Source of the DNA: SFTH01 sp963643985
GTDB taxonomy: Bacteria; Bacillota; Clostridia; Christensenellales; Aristaeellaceae
Assembly: GCA_963643985.1 (NCBI GenBank)
Contig: CAVINP010000025.1
Span: 1 to 22,466 of the forward strand
Reading direction: 5' to 3'
DNA length: 22,466 bases
The notes below the pieces were generated by a model. That model was not told the origin of the DNA. It worked only from the letters and a program-made list of their open reading frames with translations, and did no database searches. This document shows positions 1-6,018 of the stretch, one piece after another. Each line of letters begins with the position of its first letter. Position 1 is the stretch's first letter. The position numbers and the translations under genes are program-made.

Positions 1-1009
1 TCAGAACGCCGTCACTGTTGAGATCCTTGACGGTCACCGCACCGTTGACCAGCACGAGGTGTCCTGCGTTGTTGATGGTGACGTAGACCTTCACGTCCGC
101 AGCGGGGGTCGCGTCTGCCGTCATGATCTCGGCATTCAGGGACGCGAATGCTGCCATGGCCGCTTCGAGTACGGCATAGTTGGTCACGTTGGCCTTGTCC
201 TCATCGCTGAGGGCATTATAGGCTTCCTCGGCGGCGGAGATGGCCGCTTCGGAATCCGCACTGACCTCGCCGATGGCATCGATCAGGGCGATGACCTGCT
301 GCGCCGCACCGATTTCTTCGACGGTTTCTTCCGTAGCGACTTCGGTCGGTTCTTCGGTCGGTTCTACGGTCGGTTCCGCGGTCGGCTCTACGGTCGGTTC
401 CTCGGTCGCTTCTTCCTCAGCCGCGGGCAGCAGAGCCGTAAAGGCTTCGTTGCCCATACCGACGGAAGGCGTATTGCCCGCAAGCTTGACTTCATTCAGC
501 GCCGCACAGCCCTTGAAGGCCTCGTCGCCGACGGACACAAGCGTGGCCGGCAGACTGATCTTCTCAAGATTGGCACAGCCTGCGAACGCCGCAGACCCTA
601 TGGACTGAACGCCCTCTTCCACGGTCAGTGCGCGGATAAGGGAGATATACTTTTCCCAGGGACGATTGCCCTCGGCATAGTCCGCCATCAGGCCTTCGCC
701 CGAGATAGTCAGCGTGCCCTCGCCGTCCAGCGACCAAGTCAGTGCCGAATCGGCGATCTCGTACACCGTGGGCGGCAGAGTTTCCTCAGCCTCCACAGGC
801 GCTTCGGTCTCTTCGGTTACCTCGGGGATTTCGCTCTCTTCAGAGCTTTCACTTTCCTCGGGTGCCGATGTTTCTTCGGCTTCCTGAGTGGCCACGGCCT
901 CTTCGACCATGGTCGGTTCTGCCGGCAGGGTTTCCTCTGCCAGTACGCCTCCGGTCATGCTCAAGAGCATGGCCAAGGCAAGCAACAGTGCGAGTATCCG
1001 TTTTTTCAT
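1..1009 (-). CDS. Secreted BspA-type leucine-rich-repeat surface protein, 3' end beyond window
   Basis: Open from an ATG at 1009 to the left edge (336 codons visible), with GGAGG 6 nt upstream. Residues 1-24 form a signal peptide (MKKR, long Leu/Ala core, VLA cleavage site). Residues 25-80 are very Glu-rich. About 80-185 contain BspA-like repeats of the form IGSAAFAGCANLEKISLP and VGDEAFKGCAALNEVKL. A Glu-Pro-Thr linker (DNA 337-417, degenerate EPT units) follows, then a helical domain of about 65 residues (ALIDAIGEV...YNALSDEDKANVTNY), common in clostridial surface proteins. The last visible part (VYVTINNAGHLVLVNGAVTV then DLNSDGVL) resembles an EF-hand/dockerin-like calcium loop. The gene lies downstream of a cobalamin riboswitch, so a role in B12 capture or in B12-limited growth is inferred. 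No membrane or sortase anchor is visible because the C-terminus is missing. Confidence 0.85.
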   Translation of the reverse strand, partial: MKKRILALLLALAMLLSMTGGVLAEETLPAEPTMVEEAVATQEAEETSAPEESESSEESEIPEVTEETEAPVEAEETLPPTVYEIADSALTWSLDGEGTLTISGEGLMADYAEGNRPWEKYISLIRALTVEEGVQSIGSAAFAGCANLEKISLPATLVSVGDEAFKGCAALNEVKLAGNTPSVGMGNEAFTALLPAAEEEATEEPTVEPTAEPTVEPTEEPTEVATEETVEEIGAAQQVIALIDAIGEVSADSEAAISAAEEAYNALSDEDKANVTNYAVLEAAMAAFASLNAEIMTADATPAADVKVYVTINNAGHLVLVNGAVTVKDLNSDGVL

Positions 1010-1041
1010 CGTTTGCCTCCTCCCGACTGCGTGAGACCATC

Positions 1042-1073
1042 AAAAAACCGCTTCCCCGAAAACGAGGAAACGG
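1042..1073 (-). terminator. Riboswitch-linked intrinsic terminator
   Basis: On the minus strand, CCGTTTCCTCG, a TTTT loop and CGGGGAAGCGG form an 11-bp stem with two G-U pairs, followed by six T. It sits between the cobalamin aptamer and the start codon of the surface-protein gene, so it should stop transcription before the gene. The 5' arm segment TTTCCTCG (1070-1063) is complementary to CGAGGAAA at 1112-1105, which gives an alternative antiterminator pairing. Confidence 0.85.
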
Positions 1074-1128
1074 CCTTTTTAAACATGTCTCAAGCAGTCT
1101 TCATTTTCCTCGCAAAATGAACTGCTGC

Positions 1129-1290
1129 CTAAGGCAGGTCTCCTGGCTCGGGTTCATCCTGATCGCACACCTTCTCGATCTTCCGATCAATGGTATGTTG
1201 TGCGTTCGTCACCCTCACAGTAAGCTGAGGCTGCTTCGGTTTTGCACCGAATTCCCTTTTCAATCGCACCGTTTGGATGCGATACCTTAA
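1129..1290 (-). promoter_or_regulatory. Cobalamin (B12) riboswitch
   Basis: Read on the minus strand, the stretch has the conserved aptamer parts in order: TAAGG (1289-1285) pairing with CCTTA (1134-1130) as P1, a hairpin ATCGCA/TGCGAT, then GGGAATTCGGTGCAAAACC, then a CTCAGCTTACTGTGAG-type core and GTGACGAA, and finally the B12-box form AGCCAGGAGACCTGCC (1148-1133). Order and spacing match the AdoCbl-type riboswitch family. A sigma-A promoter lies directly upstream and an intrinsic terminator downstream, so control is probably transcriptional: B12 bound means termination. The subtype (AdoCbl or MeCbl/aquocobalamin) cannot be settled by eye. Confidence 0.9.
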
Positions 1291-1298
1291 ACATTTAT

Positions 1299-1327
1299 AT
1301 TGTACGCCGAATGTGGACAATTTGCAA
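1299..1327 (-). promoter_or_regulatory. Promoter of the B12-riboswitch transcript
   Basis: TTGCAA (1327-1322), a 17-nt spacer and TACAAT (1304-1299) on the minus strand. The start of transcription would fall about 7 nt downstream, close to the 5' arm of riboswitch P1, which supports both calls. Confidence 0.7.
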
Positions 1328-1374
1328 GCAACATATGCCATATCATACGATAATGCGATGTTAAATTCCGCGTA

Positions 1375-3252
1375 TTACCAATCCAGTACGAACGTCTGCA
1401 TGACATCGTATTCGGGGTAGCGGCGCCTCTTGTAATCCAGCAGCAGCGCTGTGCAGTCTATGGCATTGCATTTTGTCGCCTGATCGATGAACTCCAGTAT
1501 CTGCGGCGCGTTGAAGCGATCCAGTATCATCTCGCTCAGCCCGTCGATGCGGTTTTGCCCGATGGCCACGCCGACGGCCAGCTTGTCCAGCTCAAGCACG
1601 ACCGCGTTGGCACTTGCTTTGGCTTCGCGACTGTCCGAGGCGGAGATGCTCATTTTCTCGATTTCGATCTCCCTGCGCTCATTCAGTATGCGATAGGTTG
1701 CGCTGATCCGATTGCCGAAGTGCATGGTATTGTGGTCGCCGAACGAGGGCTTGCGGTAGCTGCCGAATGCGGGCCTCATGTCATCCGACCACACGCGTAT
1801 GCCCATGCCCGAGAGCTTCGACTTGAGCGCGTTGCGCTGCTTCATGCCCAGTTGCAGCCCCGTATAGCGCGTGGGCAGCGTCTTCGTGTCAAACTCTATG
1901 ACCGGTTCCCACATTTGCTCGAACAGCTCCGTTTTGCCGGTCTTGCCCAGGATCCGCTGCCAGCGTTCGATGTCATCTTTGTCTGTGGTTATCACGTGCG
2001 CCACCGCGATGCTGCCGACGGGGCTGTATGCCTCGCCGCAGCTGTCGGTCAGAGTGTCGCCGTTGACGATGAAGGTTTTGCCCTTCTCATCCTGCCAGAC
2101 GATGTGCTCGGTCAGACGGCGCACCACGGGATTGTTCAGATAAACGTTGTGCCAGTTTCCCTCACTGACGCGCTCACCCGTGATGTGCATTTTACGGAGT
2201 ATCTCCGCACGCTGACCGGCAAAGGCACTGACGTCCGCTTTGAGCTGAGTATAGTCCGCGTCCGCAGCCGCAGCCTTCTTGGGATTGTAGCTTTTCTTCG
2301 GCATGCAGCGAAGTGCCCTCTGATTGGAGACATCAAAGAGCGAAAACGTCAGATCTTCACCGAGCCGTGCCTCGATGATCCTGCCGCAGATGTCGTAGCG
2401 CTTGACGCCGCGCTCATCCAGACCGAAGCGGGGCATCATATCTTGATCACGCATATCCATGGCCGTCGTCCCGCGCCGTCCGGCATAGCGATCCAGCGCG
2501 TCGCTCTGATCGAAATGGAGCATGGCCGCACGGGTATCGCTGAGCATAAGAGCCTCGTGAATATTCTTCGCCTTTTCGCGCTCGTGGCTGTTGCCGCGCT
2601 CGAGACGCTTGATCTGTCCCAGCCACTTTTCAACGTCCCCTTCACCGGCATAGCGTGCCCAGGCCAGCAGAAAATGGCGGTAGTTCTTCTCGTCCATTGC
2701 CGCGTTCAGCATGGCATTGAGATCATCTTGATTGATCAGCGCCGCGATTTCGTCCGCGAGGGGGAGAATGGCTGGCTCGGTGTCGCCCAGAGTGACGTGA
2801 AGGCCCATCGCCGTGATGTTCTGCCCCGTGCAGCGCATCCATTCATTCGCATAGCAGGATATCAGCCAGATGATCACCTTGGGATCACAGCACAGTTCGC
2901 TTCCCTTCCAATGAATGTCCGTGCGGGCAGATTCCTTTGCAAACGGGTCGATCCGCGTCTCCCTGTAGGATGTGTGAAAGGCCTCCGTCAGGCGGACATC
3001 CTTCATGCCGTTCCGGTAGATGCCTATGCTCTGCAGCCACGCAAACACGTCGTATTTTTGCAGCGCCTCCGCCATTTCGGCATTCTTGCTGCGCTTGACC
3101 GCCTTTTCCACGGCGGGATAGCTGTCAGGCGTGATCAGCTTCTGTTCGATCATGCGCCAGAACAGCTTGGGGAATACGACGATTGCGGGTGCCATCTGAG
3201 AAATGTTGTCTTCGTTTAATTCTGCATTGCTTTTATCAGGAAAATTTCGCAT
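1375..3252 (-). CDS. DUF4132-like (MolR/YehI-type) protein of unknown function
   Basis: Translated from ATG at 3252 (MRNFPDKSNA) this is 625 residues. GAGGTGAAGG lies just upstream and a well-placed promoter lies at 3314-3286; the open frame continues upstream of the promoter, so longer starts are rejected. The C-terminal half has the features I associate with DUF4132 proteins: a segment near residues 425-445 reading RWQRILGKTGKTELFEQMW, and a tail with ALLLDYKRRRYPEYD. No catalytic motif, signal peptide or membrane segment is evident; the protein is probably cytoplasmic. E. coli MolR/YehI relatives have no firmly established role. It stands alone, divergent from the HAD gene. Family assignment is from memory of motifs and is moderately sure. 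Confidence 0.7.
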   Translation of the reverse strand: MRNFPDKSNAELNEDNISQMAPAIVVFPKLFWRMIEQKLITPDSYPAVEKAVKRSKNAEMAEALQKYDVFAWLQSIGIYRNGMKDVRLTEAFHTSYRETRIDPFAKESARTDIHWKGSELCCDPKVIIWLISCYANEWMRCTGQNITAMGLHVTLGDTEPAILPLADEIAALINQDDLNAMLNAAMDEKNYRHFLLAWARYAGEGDVEKWLGQIKRLERGNSHEREKAKNIHEALMLSDTRAAMLHFDQSDALDRYAGRRGTTAMDMRDQDMMPRFGLDERGVKRYDICGRIIEARLGEDLTFSLFDVSNQRALRCMPKKSYNPKKAAAADADYTQLKADVSAFAGQRAEILRKMHITGERVSEGNWHNVYLNNPVVRRLTEHIVWQDEKGKTFIVNGDTLTDSCGEAYSPVGSIAVAHVITTDKDDIERWQRILGKTGKTELFEQMWEPVIEFDTKTLPTRYTGLQLGMKQRNALKSKLSGMGIRVWSDDMRPAFGSYRKPSFGDHNTMHFGNRISATYRILNERREIEIEKMSISASDSREAKASANAVVLELDKLAVGVAIGQNRIDGLSEMILDRFNAPQILEFIDQATKCNAIDCTALLLDYKRRRYPEYDVMQTFVLDW

Positions 3253-3285
3253 ACCTTCACCTCGAACACAATATCGGATAGCAAT

Positions 3286-3314
3286 ATTATATAACATATA
3301 TGGCTTTTTTACAA
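3286..3314 (-). promoter_or_regulatory. Promoter of the DUF4132-like gene
   Basis: TTGTAA (3314-3309), a 17-nt spacer and a consensus TATAAT (3291-3286) on the minus strand. The predicted start lies about 30 nt before the ATG at 3252, which fixes that start codon. Confidence 0.75.
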
Positions 3315-3338
3315 TTAATAATTTTGAACCGCTTTTTA

Positions 3339-3347
3339 TGTTATAAT
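3339..3347 (+). promoter_or_regulatory. Extended -10 promoter of the HAD hydrolase gene
   Basis: TGTTATAAT is an extended -10 (TGN plus TATAAT) about 30 nt before the ATG at 3377. No good -35 lies at 16-18 nt, as is usual for extended -10 promoters. It is back to back with the promoter of the minus-strand neighbour. Confidence 0.55.
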
Positions 3348-3376
3348 GGCTTATCAAAAGCATAGGGGAGAACAAC

Positions 3377-4063
3377 ATGATCCGAAATATACTTCTTGAC
3401 CTGGATGACACCATACTGGATTTCGCGGCGGCGGAACGGGCCGCCGTTGCACGTGCGCTGAAGGATTTCGGCGTTGAGCCGACCGATGCGACGCTGAAAC
3501 TGTATTCCGAAATCAATCTTTCCCACTGGAAGCGCCTGGAGCGCGGGGAGATCGACCGTCACGAGGTGCTCGTCGGCCGCTTTCGCACGCTGTTTGAGCA
3601 ACTGGGCATCACGGGTGACATCGAAGGCGTGAATGCCTGCTACGGCAGGTATTTGAGCTATGAACATCCCTTCATGGATGGCGGGCGTGAACTGCTCGAG
3701 GAACTGCATGCGGACTATCGACTCTATGCCGTCTCCAACGGCAATGCCAATGTGCAGCACAGGAGAATTGCGGATTCGGATATCGCGAAGTATTTTTGCG
3801 GCATATTCATATCGGAGGAGATCGGCTGCGACAAGCCGAGCCCGGCCTTCTTCGAGCGCTGCTTTGCGCAGATTCCGGATTTCAAAAGTGAAGAGAGCAT
3901 CATGCTCGGGGACAGCCTCTCCAGCGATATACAGGGCGGCAAAAATGCGGGGCTGCGCACGATCTGGTTCAACCCGAAGGGCAAGGAAAACAAAAGCGGC
4001 GCAGTCCCCGATTTTGAAATACGGGAACTGCGCGAGGTAAAGGATATACTCCTGTCGCTGTGA
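3377..4063 (+). CDS. HAD-superfamily phosphatase, YjjG/YfnB type (probable pyrimidine 5'-nucleotidase)
   Basis: A 228-residue cytoplasmic HAD hydrolase. Motif I is LLDLDDT with nucleophile Asp8 and acid/base Asp10; the helical cap covers roughly residues 15-100; motif II is VSNG (Ser120); motif III is Lys153 in GCDKPSP; motif IV is GDSLSSD (Asp179, Asp184). The LDLDDTILDF opening and HPFMDGGRELLEEL fit the YjjG/YfnB group, whose characterised members dephosphorylate nucleoside monophosphates, including non-canonical pyrimidines. The ATG has GGGGAG about 7 nt upstream. Its stop lies 3 nt from the convergent response-regulator stop, with no clear terminator between. HAD substrates are hard to predict, so the substrate is inference. 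Confidence 0.85.
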   Translation: MIRNILLDLDDTILDFAAAERAAVARALKDFGVEPTDATLKLYSEINLSHWKRLERGEIDRHEVLVGRFRTLFEQLGITGDIEGVNACYGRYLSYEHPFMDGGRELLEELHADYRLYAVSNGNANVQHRRIADSDIAKYFCGIFISEEIGCDKPSPAFFERCFAQIPDFKSEESIMLGDSLSSDIQGGKNAGLRTIWFNPKGKENKSGAVPDFEIRELREVKDILLSL

Positions 4064-4066
4064 TGC

Positions 4067-4780
4067 CTATTCGTCCTCGGCCATGCGGTAGCCGACGCCG
4101 ACCTCGGTGAATATGTAGACGGGCGTGTCCGGATTCGGTTCGATCTTGCGGCGGATGTTGGCCATGTGTACGCGCAGTATCTTGTTGTCGCGGCTGGCAA
4201 ACGGCCCCCAGAGTTCGCAGAGTATCGTCTTGTAGGTGATGACGCGACCGGCATGCTTGGCCAGCAGTGCAACGATCTTGAATTCGTTGGGCGTGAGGTT
4301 TACGTCCTCACCGCCGCGAAATACACGCAGCTTGCGATAATCGACCGTCAGATCGCCCACGGTGTACTTGCCCGTAAGCGCAATGCCGTCGCTCTCGGTG
4401 GTGGTGCGCGTGTGGCGCAGGGCGGTGCGTATGCGGGCCATCAGCTCCACCGTGCCGAAGGGCTTGATCAGGTAGTCATCCGCGCCCAGGTCCAGTGCCT
4501 CGGCCTTGTCCTGCTCGGTGGTGCGGGCGGAGATCACGATGATGGGCGTGCGCGTCCACTTGCGTACGCTTTGGATGATGTTGTTGCCGTCCATGTCCGG
4601 CAGCCCCAGATCCAGCAGTATGCAGTCCGGACAGTGCGACGGGATCATTTCAAGCGCCGCCTTGCCGCTGTTGCAGGCGATCACATCATAGCCGTTGGCC
4701 GTCAGCGTGGCCTTGAGAAACTTGACGATGCCCTCATCGTCTTCTACAATCAGCAGTTTGCACAGCGTATCAGCACTCAT
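4067..4780 (-). CDS. kdpE: OmpR-family response regulator, KdpE-like
   Basis: From the ATG at 4780 (MSADTLCKLLIVEDDEG) this is 237 residues. GAGGAG lies 7 nt ahead of this ATG; an upstream in-frame ATG at 4795 would overlap the ribosome binding site and is less likely. The receiver domain (about 8-122) has acidic pocket Asp14/Asp15, phosphoacceptor Asp57 (LLDLGLPDMDG), Ser84 and Lys106 (YLIKPFG). The C-terminal winged helix (about 135-237) has LTPNEFKIVALLAKHAG and VGVGYRM, as in KdpE. It overlaps the kinase stop by 11 nt, implying translational coupling. No kdpFABC transporter genes are in the window, so its target may be something else. Confidence 0.88.
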   Translation of the reverse strand: MSADTLCKLLIVEDDEGIVKFLKATLTANGYDVIACNSGKAALEMIPSHCPDCILLDLGLPDMDGNNIIQSVRKWTRTPIIVISARTTEQDKAEALDLGADDYLIKPFGTVELMARIRTALRHTRTTTESDGIALTGKYTVGDLTVDYRKLRVFRGGEDVNLTPNEFKIVALLAKHAGRVITYKTILCELWGPFASRDNKILRVHMANIRRKIEPNPDTPVYIFTEVGVGYRMAEDE

Positions 4781-5825
4781 TTTCATTCTCCTCACAGGGC
4801 AGCCAGAAGTCGACGCAGGCCCCCTCGTCGTTGTTGTGAGCGGAGATGTCCCCGCCGTGAGCGAGCAGTATGGATCTGCACACGCTCAGGCCGATGCCCA
4901 TGTTCCTGTGTTCCTTTCCGCTCCCGTCACCGTGCAGCAGCGTGCCGTCAAAGAGGTGGGGGAGAGACTGAGCACTGAAGCCTTTCCCGTTGTCCTGTAC
5001 ACAGATCAGCACGCGGCCGTTGCGGCGTTCAAAACTGACACGGATGCGGTCCGCGCCCCCGCCGTGCGCCGCCACGTTTTCAAACAGATTGATGATGACC
5101 TGTTCGATCAGCATGGCATCCATCGGCACCAGCAGTATTTCGTCGGAATGGGAGACGCTTATGTTCATCTCGGGATGCATCTTCCTGAACTTCACGATGG
5201 CGCTGCCGACGATCTCCTCCAGCACTTCCTCTTCCTTGTTGAGCGTTACGTTGTCGCCGCTGCAGCGCGTGACGGAGAGTATGTTCTCGGTGATGCGTAT
5301 CAGCCACTGCGCATCCTTGCCGATTTCGTTCAGCAGAGACGATCTGTCCGCTTCGGAGAGGTCCCTGTTTTCCAGCATCGCGGAGCTGGCCCCCACAATG
5401 CTGGCCAGCGGCGTGCGCAGATCGTGCGATACGGACCTGAGCAGGTTGGCACGCATTTTTTCGGCCTGCACTTCATATTTCAACTTTTCCTGCCGCTTGG
5501 TCTGCGTGGTGAGTGCAGAGATGATGACGGATACGACGAGCATTGTTGCGAAGGTGAGCGGATATCCGGCCAGCGTGAGATTGAAGGCAAAGAAGGGATA
5601 GGTGAACATGTAGTTGACACACAGTACGGAGAAGACGGAAGCAGCTATGCCCCAGCCGAAGCCCGTGGTAAAGCGGGCGATCAGGGCAACCGCCAGTATG
5701 AACAGGGGCGTGGCAAAGGAGTTGTTGTCGCCCGTTGTGCTGAAGAGCAGCAGAGAGAGCGCAACGGCACTGGCCATAAACGTCAGGCTGATCCCTATGT
5801 CGTGAAGTATGCGTTTCAACCACAT
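4770..5825 (-). CDS. kdpD: KdpD-like sensor histidine kinase lacking the N-terminal KdpD/USP sensor domains
   Basis: 351 residues, against about 900 for classical KdpD. It begins directly with a four-helix DUF4118-like membrane region (about 10-105), then a short linker, HisKA with His134 in SVSHDLRTPL, and HATPase_c with N-box Asn250 (INLFENVAAHG), G1 box DNGKGF (278-283) and G2 box GIGLSV (310-315). The KdpD Walker-type domain and the universal-stress domain, which sense K+ and ligands in full KdpD, are absent. GGGAGG is only 2 nt from this ATG; an in-frame TTG at 5819 is spaced better and may be the real start. The arrangement (kinase then regulator, overlapping) suggests one operon. Function as a K+ or osmotic sensor is inference. 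Confidence 0.85.
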   Translation of the reverse strand: MWLKRILHDIGISLTFMASAVALSLLLFSTTGDNNSFATPLFILAVALIARFTTGFGWGIAASVFSVLCVNYMFTYPFFAFNLTLAGYPLTFATMLVVSVIISALTTQTKRQEKLKYEVQAEKMRANLLRSVSHDLRTPLASIVGASSAMLENRDLSEADRSSLLNEIGKDAQWLIRITENILSVTRCSGDNVTLNKEEEVLEEIVGSAIVKFRKMHPEMNISVSHSDEILLVPMDAMLIEQVIINLFENVAAHGGGADRIRVSFERRNGRVLICVQDNGKGFSAQSLPHLFDGTLLHGDGSGKEHRNMGIGLSVCRSILLAHGGDISAHNNDEGACVDFWLPCEENENEC

Positions 5826-6018
5826 TCCCTCCCATGTTACATGGCATTATACGATATTGTACCACAAAAATACAGCGATTTCGTGAAACGATACAAAAAT
5901 TCAACACTATTTAACGCAACTATGATTTTATTTCCGAGAAATTAGCGCAATACAGGGGTATAATTAGCGGTAATTGGGCAGGGAAAGCCCAAAAATATTT
6001 TCAAGGAGGGGGAGCATC
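5826..6018 (+). promoter_or_regulatory. Divergent intergenic region between kdpD-like gene and pyrophosphatase
   Basis: AT-rich 193-bp gap. On the plus strand a TATAAT lies at 5959-5964 about 55 nt before the pyrophosphatase ATG, with no good -35. On the minus strand TATAAT and TACAAT boxes lie about 30-45 nt before the kinase start, again with poor -35 boxes, and CCATG-TAA-CATGG can form a small hairpin touching the kinase ribosome binding site. Weak -35 boxes on both sides would fit promoters that need an activator. Confidence 0.4.

Noticed and set aside
337..417. CRISPR-like or satellite array of 12-bp units
   Set aside because: These are in-frame codons of the Glu-Pro-Thr linker in the surface protein, not spaced repeats.
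59..1120. 353-residue open frame on the plus strand with Gly/Phe/Arg repeats
   Set aside because: The apparent repeats are the antisense of the Glu-Pro-Thr linker of the minus-strand surface protein, which has signal peptide and ribosome binding site.
1129..1341. 70-residue open frame on the minus strand
   Set aside because: It coincides with the cobalamin riboswitch and its promoter; the RNA features explain the sequence.
3253..3516. Upstream extension of the DUF4132-like gene
   Set aside because: It would run through the gene's own promoter and antisense to the HAD gene; the ATG at 3252 has the ribosome binding site.
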